From NCBI RefSeq assembly GCF_001641265.1, contig NW_020167531.1, forward strand, positions 124,001 through 188,000: a stretch of DNA of 64,000 bases. The letters are read 5' to 3'. The notes beneath the pieces are model-generated. The model made no database searches. It had not been told where the DNA came from and saw nothing but the letters and a program-made list of their open reading frames with translations. The DNA is from Pseudogymnoascus destructans. Lineage: Eukaryota; Ascomycota; Leotiomycetes; Thelebolales; Thelebolaceae. Of this stretch, positions 1 to 9,765 are shown piece by piece. Each line of letters opens with the position of its first letter. The stretch's first letter is position 1. The translations under genes and the position numbers were made by a program.

Positions 1-136
1 GGCGGTCCTGCATACATGCCAGCTCTCGCGGCTGCTGGCGCAGGATCGCTGGACGCTAGACATACCTAGTTATTAAGCAGAGGGGAGGAAGGTGTATGTC
101 GATGCGAGGACGGATTGGGTTCACTATTTGGGGTAG
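1..136 (+). pseudogene. 2EXR-like gene fragment, decayed
   Basis: Read from base 2, the frame gives AVLHTCQLSRLLAQDRW, then an in-frame TAA, then EGRKVYVDARTD and a TAG at 134-136. The two blocks match, in the same order, the C-terminal halves of the 2EXR-like copies at 835-1691 (ALLHACHLSR, then ARVYLDIDTDSVCF) and 14722-15408 (AVLHACHLSR, then KKVYVDVGTDSIYF). It is therefore a relic of the same small family, cut by the window edge and disabled by stops. 2EXR proteins are fungal proteins of unknown biochemical role, so no function is proposed. Confidence 0.6.
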
Positions 137-834
137 ATGTTGTCGGTGGTATGGTGATAGTAGGCAGGTCGCTTAGAGAATTGAGATGGTGGTCTTTATA
201 TATTTTAGCAGCTTGTAGCGGCTGCGACGCCGTGAGAATTTCAGATACTATTTCTCTATACCGTGCTCGTGTATTCGCCCTCTTGTGTCTCTACTGACTG
301 TGGTGGGGATGATGCATGTTAGGTTGAGGGGTAGGTGAAGAATGGTGGGGTTAAAAGGAGGGTAAAATAGGAGGAGGGAGAGGTTAGATGTACTGAATAG
401 TTTGAGATTGTCCGATATAATAATTCAGCACATACATATACACTCCCATACTTCCACCTACTCCAAACAGACATAGCACATACAACACATCAATCACAAC
501 CCCTTTGCCAACGTATAGTATCTTTGTATAACATCCTTCATGCAAAACTTAAAAGCATGAGACCGAGCCGACTGTTATGTGCCCTTGTTGTTTGCCATAA
601 ACTTAGCAACCACGGATAAAACCAGAAGGACGCAGAGTGAACCCGCTTAAGACAAAGACAGACTAAACCCGTCGACAGATGATTCCAAAAGAATCCCTCT
701 TTTAATTCCATTCTGTATTCCACCAGAACAAGCAAATGAACGAGCACATATAAAACGTAATAACCCTCCCATCAGCTCTTCCCCCAACCATCAACACCGA
801 AGCCACCCACAATCCCCAAAAGAACACCACCAAC
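137..834. other. no gene seen
   Basis: There is no supported coding region. Open frames are short and lack recognisable motifs. The stretch lies between two decayed 2EXR-like copies. Confidence 0.5.
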
Positions 835-1691
835 ATGTCCAAGCCAAAGAAGACCGAGGCAATCCAAAAGAAGAAGATAAAACAACCAAAGGCCCGTCTC
901 CGCACAGCAATAATAAAGATCCGCAAGCTAAAGCGAAGGAACCACGCACTCCAACGCCTCAAATCTCCCCCCCGGACCTTCAAACACCCCCGCCCTCGAA
1001 TCATCAAGATCATAGAACTGAAGACTTTCCACCGCTTCTCCCACCGCCCTCTCGAGATCCGACTTAAATCTCATCCCCGCCCTCTCACCCTCAATCCCTG
1101 GAACCCTCCCCCGCCCCACCACATCTCCAACACCCGCTTCCAGACCCGCATCAAATCCTGGCCCCGTCCCCAGATCACCAGACCACCGGAACTGAAGGAG
1201 TTCCACTACTTCCCCTACCTCCCATTCGAGATCCAGGTCCCGATCTGGAACTTGACCATCAACGCTGCGCCGGGTCGGGATGTAATACTACGCGTCGATC
1301 CGCTGGAATACCGGGAGTCCGATTCCGAGAAATGGGCTGAGATGAGCTCCTCGACTGAGATACAGCACTGCTGCATGCGTGCCATCTCTCGCGGATGCTG
1401 GCGCTGGATAGGAGGTGGGAGCTGTGTATGGAGGCGTATGCGGGTGGGGAAGCGAGGGTGTATTTGGATATTGATACGGATTCGGTGTGCTTTCCTAGCC
1501 CGACGTTGTTGTGGCATTGGCGGGGGAGGGCGGCTAGGAGTGAGGTCAGGAGGATCTCTAATGGCAGTCAGGTGTATGTGTTGAGTGATGGGACGGTGAG
1601 GAGCTTGGATGATGAATATAGGCCGAGGAGAAATGATGTTCGAGATTCGTACGATGGCCCCGTGTACTCTCCGACAATGTACAATAGCTGA
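835..1691 (+). pseudogene. 2EXR-like protein, frameshifted
   Basis: The first frame (835 to about 1360) encodes a very basic N-terminus followed by a 2EXR signature, EFHYFPYLPFEIQVPIW, at roughly residues 122-138. The reading then moves to another frame (about 1362-1691), which continues the family pattern with ALLHACHLSR, ARVYLDIDTDSVCF and a tryptophan-rich stretch. No GT-AG intron fits the switch, which sits just after TEI, so a small indel is the simplest reading. Upstream, near residues 61-76, a second weaker copy of the signature start (KTFHRFSHRPLEIRL) suggests an old internal duplication. 2EXR proteins are abundant in filamentous ascomycetes and have no established activity. The exact start is uncertain because of the odd N-terminus. 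Confidence 0.6.
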
Positions 1692-3624
1692 GGCTTGGGC
1701 ATGATAAATAGGAGAATTCGGTTTACGAAATATGCCCCAAGGCAATTCGTTCGGACATAGGGATTAGAGAGTAGGTATAGTCCCAAGTCACCAATGGATA
1801 GCAAACGATCGTTGAGAAAGCTCGGGGCGTAGACACCCCCTGAATTGCACTTCATTCTGGTTTGGGAAAGAATTGAGAAATGTAGTAAAAAGACACAAGA
1901 AATAAGATTCCGGATTGACAAAAGAATTGAAACCCGCAGGGGGGGGTAATCAAAGTGAAGCTTCGGGATCGAGAAAATAAAGTTGAGCGAGTTACTGAAG
2001 TGAAACTCAAAGTGAGCTCTAGCAGCTACAGGTGAATAGTTCGAGAACTCCCTGACACAATGCCTAAACCGAGCTGCTGCACTGAAAAACAAAATAGAGA
2101 GGCCACATGGTCTCCTTTTGCCATTGAAAGCCAAAGCATCCCACCAAATGAAGCACCCTCCCAAACGACACGGCAGCAACGACGACGGCAACAGGAGCAG
2201 ATATCAACAAAATAAGAATCACAAACCCAAGCATCCCCAGCCCGCCCCTACAAAACACATACCTCCTCAGGGGCAACATAAACAACACCTCAAACCCCCT
2301 CACCCTCCACCCTCACCGGATCATCCCCGGGACATATCCCACACCACCATCCGGTCTGGATGGGACGGACGGACATCAGTCGTCCGCCCGCGGCGTTTGT
2401 GCGTAGCGAGTAAGTGCACGGTGTCAGTCCGTTTACCTTGCCCCTTTTTCACTCAGAAGGGGACTTGCCCTAAGTTACCTCATCTTGACACCAGCGCGTC
2501 GGGCTGTCACCCACGTGTCTTGGGTATCACCTATCCCCGTGGGACCTACACCAGATATGTGTTGAGATTCCAGGGAAATCCCGGGATTTGCCAAGGAATT
2601 AGCCCTGTTTTGAGAGCGTTTCCCAAGGGTATCCCATTGGCCTGCTTGGCCGCAGTTATCGCTATGACCAACTGCCGTGGGGGTAAGCCAAAGCTCAGGG
2701 TTTCGGCTACTCCCCAGGAATCACCTATATAAGCTACGTAGAACGGTGAGATATTTAGATAAGTCAATTGACTCTATTATATTGCTATATACTGTATTCT
2801 GCTCTGAGATATCTCTGTTCTGTCGACCACTGCCAAGCAGAGTGATTCCGGTGGCCGGAGAATCCCATACGATTTTGGGTGTAAATCTCCGGATCCACGA
2901 ATCAGCTCCAATAGTATGCGGGTGGGTGTGCATACATACATGCCATTCTAACCGCGCACCCGCCCGCGCGAGCCGCGTCATCCGCCTCCCCCAACCCCGT
3001 ACTATCCCTACGCCCGCAAGAGAGAAAATTTTATAAATTCGGAAGAAGGCCCGATGACCAGAAATGCCGCGCCCATGAGTGGCCCTATCCCCGGGTAATT
3101 GCCAAAAGGTTATTACATGTTTGTTGGAGGCTTGGTATTTTAGGTGTATAATTTTTTGGGGTAATTATATGCACCGCAGTGGTGTGCTGTGTGTGTATGT
3201 ATATATGTAGAGTATCTATCTATATTTCGCATGCCTGTGGTGCTGTGGAAGACGGGGTCGTGTGTGCTGGTTATGGTGGTGGTGATGGTTTGACGTCTAG
3301 ACCGGGATGTCAGCCTATGGCTTGCTGTTGCTGTTACGTAGATCCATGCCCAGCTTTGATCCTTGGCGACACGAGGTCGTATAGGTAGATCGACTCACTC
3401 AGCTCAACCACCCTGGCCGAAAGCGGCGCTGACGTATCGAGGTGTTGCCCATGCACACCAGTGAGCACCGGATCTCCTTGTAGAGTACGGCGTCGTCAAT
3501 CCCACTCTCGCCCCTCCCCATCCCCAGATCCTCATCCCTCTGGGTTCCCCATGCATCACCACTACATCCCGCGTCTCCATCAGCAATCCTTTCTCCTCCT
3601 TCTCCCTTCCCAATTTAACCCCCC
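1692..3624. other. no gene seen
   Basis: Several frames of 60-200 codons are open on both strands, but none shows a recognisable motif or a convincing splice pattern. One minus-strand frame near 2064-2303 has a hydrophobic run, but its only start is GTG. I treat the region as intergenic. Confidence 0.45.
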
Positions 3625-4304
3625 CTACGCACACGTCTCCAACATCGTCATCAACACCTTCAACAACGTCGCATTCTCCAACGCAGCCGCCACCCGCTCC
3701 TTATCCGCCAACTGCTTATTGACCTGCTCATCCTGACTATGCGTCCCCGGCTTTATGCGTACATCGACTCTAAATCTTGGCGGGAGTGCTTGTTCAAGGC
3801 GCACGCGGACGCCGAGACCGATGACGGTGGCGAGGGAGCAGTGTGTGATGGTGGGGGTGATGAGGACGGTGACTGTGACGAGTTCGGTGGGGGTGGGGGA
3901 GGAGGGGGTGATGAAGACGTCGGCAAGGTTGACGACGGCGAGGGAGCCGAGGGAGAGGGGGTGTTCGGGGTCGGAGATGGTGGAGATGAGGTCCGGGGGG
4001 GTGTTAGTTGAGGCTCATCTATCAGACCGTGGATATATAAGGTGAGGCGAATTGGAGAAGGCGGGGAAGGGGTTATGGACGAACCGTAGATTTCCTGCTC
4101 ATCAATCGGCTCCTCGGTCAACTCATCTTCGGCGTCAGAGAGCGGCTCTTCGCCATCAAGGTAGATCTGGAGGGCTGGGTTGGGGGTAGGCGTGAGGAGG
4201 GAGAGGATGCTATGGTCTTCCTTGGTGAGGGACTTTGGTTTACCCCGCCGAGTGGGCAGCTCGTCCACGTTGATGATTGTGGGGTTTGCATTTTCGATTG
4301 CCAT
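3625..4304 (-). CDS. cia2: Cytosolic Fe-S assembly protein Cia2 (MIP18 family)
   Basis: Cia2 is part of the cytosolic iron-sulfur targeting complex with Cia1 and Met18/Mms19, which hands Fe-S clusters to apoproteins such as DNA polymerases and helicases. Proposed model: complement join(3625..4013, 4085..4304), 202 aa. Exon 1 starts MAIENANPTIINVDELPTRR and ends DEQEIY. Exon 2 carries the MIP18 core: DLISTISDPEHPLSLGSLAV, the reactive cysteine in THCSLATVIGLGVRVRLEQA, PPRFRVDVRIKPGTH, and the hallmark VNKQLADKERVAAALENA. The donor (GTTCGT) is clear. The acceptor is not: an in-phase ATGAG is used here, which adds about seven residues (STNTPP region). The good CTAAC branch site lies beyond it and is followed by CGG where CAG would give the family-typical EIYDL junction. 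The product is otherwise full length. The coding frame is hidden by an open but irrelevant frame through exon 2. Confidence 0.88.
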
Positions 4305-4977
4305 TATTGCGGTTGTTTGTCCGGTTAAGATGATAGTGGGCTTGAGAAGAATGGAGGTAGGTTGGTGTAATGGTTTCCAATGGACTCAGACTCGCCGCTG
4401 GAGATGCGCCGATATCGATGGTCGAACTCTCCAATACTTCTAATCGATAAGCGAACCACACCAGGCGCTAAAACACCCATCAGGTGGAAATAAGGTTCCC
4501 AACGTCACGTGGGTCCCAAGTTGTGTTGCAACCCAACCACCAACAACCAACAGCCCCCCCAGAGTAAAGTTTCCAGGCCCCCAAAGTTTATGACCCTGTA
4601 CCAACAACAAAAAACCAACAAACCAACAACAACCCCCAACGCACGTTTTTATCCTAGACCACGCCTGGCGAGTGTTGCTCGATTTAGGCATAACGTAAGT
4701 CGTGGCGTAACGGGTGGAACAGCTAACGGGTGGAACAGCTATAACTCCATTAATAAAATTACCAAAGCATATTCCTCTTACACATAGGACCTATATACAG
4801 TACTCTATTACATGTGAAAGTTATAACTGTATTAGCGTTGTTTTACATAAGTTATTAAAGGGTTAAGTTTTTGCCATACAAAATATTAGTATAGCAAATC
4901 TATAGTTTGTTGATAACTTCCTTATACAGCTAGCTTACAAGCTAAATTTTTTAAGTCAAATATATGTGTATATGAAG
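4305..4977. other. upstream region of cia2, no gene seen
   Basis: This holds the likely cia2 promoter, followed by CA-rich DNA and, from about 4740, strongly AT-rich DNA. A 16-bp unit (taacgggtggaacagc) is repeated directly near 4708-4740. I see no coding signal. Confidence 0.5.
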
Positions 4978-5315
4978 TTTTGAATTTCCCACTTGAGAAA
5001 TTTACAAGATAATAACTCAACAACAACTTCATAATATATATTAAAAATGTATTTCTAGCCTTTCCTATTTAGTTGAATTTGTACCTAATCATTTAGGAAT
5101 AATCTATTCAGTAGTTCTTAAGATATTAAGTTTAGGCACTGAAATTTAGACTAGGTCTTTATATTTCAATATCTACTAGTCTAATTGCTTTAAAGCTTAA
5201 AAGGAATCTACGTGTATATATAAGGATACACACACATTTTTAGAATATATTATGAAGTTGTTGTTGAGTTATTTATTATCTTGTAAATTTCTCAATTTTA
5301 GGTGGGAAGTTCAGT
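4978..5315. repeat. MITE-like inverted-repeat element
   Basis: Two arms of roughly 65-75 bp face each other. The left arm near 4982-5042 reads gagaaatttacaagataata then actcaacaacaacttcataa. The right arm near 5243-5315 is its reverse complement with small indels. The arms share an outer TGAA-TTCCCAC border. The interior is about 200 bp of AT-rich DNA with no coding capacity. This is the form of a non-autonomous DNA transposon (MITE) or a large hairpin. I could not define a target-site duplication. A loose direct repeat (gttattaaagggttaa type) lies at about 4849-4866 and 5343-5360 and might mark an older boundary. Confidence 0.6.
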
Positions 5316-7270
5316 GATCGCTTCGCCCGATCGCTACTTAAACGGTTATTAAGGGGTTTAATACTAGTCACGTGATGTAAATTTGCTAGCACAACACCAG
5401 TACCCTCGTTACGCCATTCCGGGCTAACCGCGAAGGAGGGTGCCATCCCGACGGTGGATGCACTGCAGATATGCAAGATCGTAAGGGCTTGATCAGTATT
5501 ACTGCCGTGGACGCGTGCCGACACGAAACGACGACACCGAAACGAAACGAAACGAAACGAAACGGATGAACGACACTCATCTGCCAATCTAGCCGCTTGG
5601 CACCCCTAAGATCAACGGCGGCGGTCAACGGTCTCGGTCTGTCTGAGTAGCGCTTCCCCCCTCCCTTTCTTCTTATCGGAGCACCGGATCTCAGTTGCGC
5701 CTATATCTTTGGGCGATGAGGCTTAGGTAATCGATTTGCCTCTCTTCGTTGGAGTTTACTGTTACGGAGTGTACACTACTACGGCGAGTACTACTTGATC
5801 TCACTGAACTCTCCTATCTGCCGGCTGTTACTGGATAGGGACGGACGGCATGTCTCACACCCCGCATTGTTTACTGTTTGCAGGGACATGAGGATCTACA
5901 GCCTCATCAACCCACCGTAGAGGTAATGCGGTATAGTGCGATGGGTCTTCGGGCTCGATGATGTGTGTGTGTACCTACCACATAGGTATGTGGTAACGTG
6001 AATCGCGTGCTGAGCAGTAGGGTATCTCCCAAGGCTACTGAGGCGCGCATGTGACGGACTAACTCAGGACTAAGGTTGGATAGACTTCATGGTTAAGCAC
6101 TCTGTCCTTACAAGGAGACGCTCTATCGGGTACTACTGGCATCACTGTTGCGGTGGTCGTTAGTTAGCTGGGCGGCCATCGACAGCGCCGCCCATTTTTG
6201 CCACTCTTTACGAGCAGTCAGTTCTTGTTCAGGCCGCCGTGGCACGACTGGCTAGGTCAGTCTCACCCTGCCCTCTGCCCTACAGTACCATGTCTCTCAT
6301 CTCAGGTGCCCATCCCCATCATCGTCCCATTATTATCTCCATGAAAGATGAAAGGGGGAAAAGAGGGAAAGGAAGGGGATAGGGCGGAGATGCCGCTGCA
6401 CAACTTGGGCCCAAGGACAGCAGCAGCAGCAGCAGCAGCATCACCGCGGAGATGCGGAATTGGAAAAGACATGTCAAATCCACTGGTGCGGCAACAGCGC
6501 AAGGCTGTTGTGAGACGTTGCCCACCCCGTGACTGGTGATGGTTTTCGGCCAAATGACATGCTGGAGGACGAATCCGTATGTCGCCGCATCGAAATACCA
6601 TACCATACAACTGATTTCCTACGCTTGCTTGCTTATGCAGCAGCCTCATCTCATAATCCTCTGCACAAAACAGTCAAGTGGTGTGTGTGGTTGTGGTGTG
6701 GTTTCCTTTCGGGTAACAGAGAATCGTGCGCGTCAGACATGCGAAAGGCCCACTCTCTCTCTCTCGTCTCTTCCTCGTCCTTCCTTCGATCGCGCATGGG
6801 TGAGCCTCGGTGATTTGCCGACGCAGATTAGGGCCACGGGGAAAGTGCATGTGATAAGCGACGAAACCATACGCTCTGCTGTGGGAAGTGGGAAGTGGGA
6901 AGTGGGAAGTGGGAGGTGAGTGAGAGTGAGCGAGTTGAGCGAGACGGTGTCTTGTCCCTGTTCTAGAGCCATGATTATTTGATGGCGCAGGCTGGAGTGG
7001 GAAGGGGTGGATGGGGAAGCAGAGAGACACGAAATATAATGGGTGGTGGCGTTTTCGATGACGCTGAGGAATTATAACGTTTATGGGGAATTTATCGGAT
7101 GGGTGTGAGATATCTTGGTAAGTTATCCAGATATCTTGGTATTCTAACCACTGTTACGGTAGTTGATGAAGGCGGGAAACAGTCGCCCCAGTCACCCACT
7201 CACCCCCCCAGTTTAAGTGGCGCTGTGGGTGGGTTGGTGGGACAATCGCGACGATACGGATCACGACGAT
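5316..7270. other. intergenic, simple repeats only
   Basis: No coding region can be supported. There is a CGAAA microsatellite at about 5538-5562, a CAG run at about 6420-6440 and a GTGGGAA minisatellite at about 6888-6920. Open frames across these are repeat-driven. Confidence 0.5.
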
Positions 7271-7428
7271 ACCCATCACGACGATCACGACGACCCATCA
7301 CGACCACGACGATACCCATCACAATCACGACAATACCCATCACGACGATCACGACGACCCATCACGACCACGACGATACCCATCACAATCACGACAATAC
7401 CCATCACGACGATCACGACGATACCGTG
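7271..7428. repeat. 64-bp tandem repeat
   Basis: A 64-bp unit made of CAC/GAC/GAT/CCC triplet-like words starts at 7271, 7335 and 7399, giving about 2.5 nearly identical copies. The unit length is not a multiple of three, so frames running through it are not repeating peptides. It is a minisatellite. Confidence 0.85.
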
Positions 7429-7736
7429 TGGCGGCCCACGACTCTCCCCTCCCTCCCACGTCTTTTTCATTTGCTGTTTCAGTCTGCTCCCCGTTTTGGA
7501 GGAGTTGTACCCTTTCTACCCCCTTGTACCTTGTTTGGTGTGGTGGGGTTTGTTTTTGGCGTTCGACTCTGTTATCATACTACAGGAGAGATGCAGTAGA
7601 GTACAGTCAGTTGGGCGTACATACGCGTCTCACCCGCATCAAATCGATCAAGCTCGTACTTGGCATCGCATGTATGGATGGTGCGGGTATAGACTGAATA
7701 CCGCGGCACTGCCGAAGTGGGGCTTTAAATGGCTCT

Positions 7737-8830
7737 TTCCATCATCCCTCCATCATCCCTCCATCATCCCTCCCTCATCCCTCCCTCATCCCTCATCATC
7801 CAACGACAGTCAGCCAGCCAGCCAGCCATACGGATAGATGGTGCTACCACTACTACTATCTACCACTACTACTATCTACCGCTAATTCTACCTACCACTA
7901 CTATCTACCGCTAATTCTACCTACCACCACTACTACCTACCACTACTACTACCTACCACCACTACTATCTACCGCTAATTCTACCTACCACTACTACTAC
8001 CTACCACTACTACTACCTACCACTACTACCTACCACTACTACCTACCACTACTACCTACCACTAATTCTACCTACCACTACTACTACCTACTACTACCTA
8101 CCACACTAGTACTAACCTACCACTACTACTAACTTACCTACCACTACTACACTTACTACCTTAGTACCACCCGTATAGTCCTATACTAAAGGGCACCTAT
8201 TACCCCCCATCTCATCGCCGATTTACCGTCTGGTGCTCTTACTACCCTACTACCCTACTACCTACTACCCTACTACCCTATCATACCCTACTTTGCTGCC
8301 TTACTACCACTATTATACCACTGTTATACCACTGTTATACCACTGTTATACCACTGTTATACCACTGTTATACCACTGTTATACCACTGTTATACCACTG
8401 TTATACCACTACTCTACCACTACTCTACCACTGTTATACCACTACTCTACCACTGTTATACCTACTATAATCACTACTACACCACTACTATACCACTACA
8501 GTACTACACTGTTATACCACTACTATAACCACTACTACACCACTACTACACCACTACTACACCACTACTACACCACTACTAACTACAACTACCACCCCAC
8601 TACACCCCACTCCCACCCCACTCCCACCCCACTCCCACCCCACTACTACCCTTAACGCTACCCTCCTCTACCCTTCCTCTATCCTTCCTCTACCTCTCTC
8701 CTTACCTTCCTTACCTCAACTTCCTCAATTGATCCTTTGTACTTTGTACTCAACCCGGTACTCTCTTCCCCGAATCCCTCAATCCCTCAATCCCTCAATC
8801 CCCCAATCCCTCAATCCCTCTTCCCTTGAT
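7737..8830. repeat. long block of microsatellite and minisatellite DNA
   Basis: About 1.1 kb is almost entirely simple sequence on one strand. In order: a CATCCCTC-type repeat (7737-7800), CTACCACTACTA-type repeats with ctaattctac interruptions (about 7840-8160), CTACTACC repeats (8240-8290), a run of the 11-mer CACTGTTATAC (about 8302-8410), CACTACTAC repeats (8470-8580), CCCACTCCCA units (about 8600-8645), and a CCCTCAAT repeat (about 8767-8822). The strand is pyrimidine/A-rich throughout with very few G. It sits about 1 kb upstream of the Zn2Cys6 gene. Confidence 0.85.
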
Positions 8831-9765
8831 GCTACTGCCCCACGCTGATATCGATCCCCTCCTCGAACCATCTTTTATCCAGAAGAAGGGAGAGAAGAGT
8901 TGCCACACTCGCCCAATATTACCACTACCAGCCCGCACCCACGCCCTGATCCTCTCTCCTTGCCTCCCTGCCGCCCCAAGATCCAAAGGCCGACCCGTCT
9001 CGTCTGCGCCCGAGGACCCCGAGGACGCCCTCCTTCTTGGGACTGGATCTGCTTCGAGACGCAAGAGACGGGATACAGACTCGCACAGACAAAGCTGACA
9101 GGCAGAACAAACCAACCCAAGACGAGAGAGAGAACGAGAGAGGAAGACCATATTCCTCCATTCACTGCTAGGGAATCAGCTCATACATACATAGCCATTG
9201 AAGAAAAAAAAACGTACTACTGTACGAAGAGTACCAGTATAAGTACATGTGAAATATACATCGGCCGCAAATCTGCCTACCGCACGCAACTTTCCGTCCA
9301 CCCGCCATCGAAACCCCCAGTATCTCGCAAAGCCAAAAACCAAACTCTGATCACTCTTACTCTATAACTACCCTTCGTTCAACAACAATCATCGTCACCC
9401 TTTAATTCGACCAGAGAGGGCATGTATGAGGTATGAGCAGCTGTCCCAAGGGTCCCACCAAGCCAGAGCTGTTAAGAGCGGGTTCGCGCGAGCTAGCCCC
9501 GTCAATCACTCTCCCGGCGGGCCCCCTGCTACAACCTCGCGAACAAGGAAAATCCACCGCCTGCCTCGCGCCCACCGGCCCACCGACAAATACTCGACGT
9601 CTGATATACCCGGCACAATCCTAGGCGGAGACCTGCGTGGAACGGCCACCTCCTTGCGCTGCCCTGCCTCGCAGCGACACTCCTCGAAACACATCCCACA
9701 CACCCAGCACCACCACCACACGCGTCCCTGTGCTGTGGGCGAGCCTCGCTGCCACCGTCCTGTTC
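8831..9765. other. upstream region of the Zn2Cys6 gene
   Basis: CT-rich and A-rich stretches typical of fungal promoters and 5-prime leaders are present. I see no independent gene. An in-frame upstream start at 9637 exists, but the methionine at 9766 gives the more protein-like N-terminus. Confidence 0.45.

Noticed and set aside
2118..2732. 204-codon plus-strand ORF
   Set aside because: Low-complexity H/P/K start, no family pattern, no splice or promoter support.
3739..4011. Open plus-strand frame rich in D, G and E
   Set aside because: It is the antisense shadow of CIA2 exon 2.
7271..7428. CRISPR-like direct repeats
   Set aside because: Contiguous tandem copies without unique spacers in a eukaryotic genome.
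8233..8655. 140-codon ORF of repeated L/Y/T
   Set aside because: Translation of microsatellite DNA.
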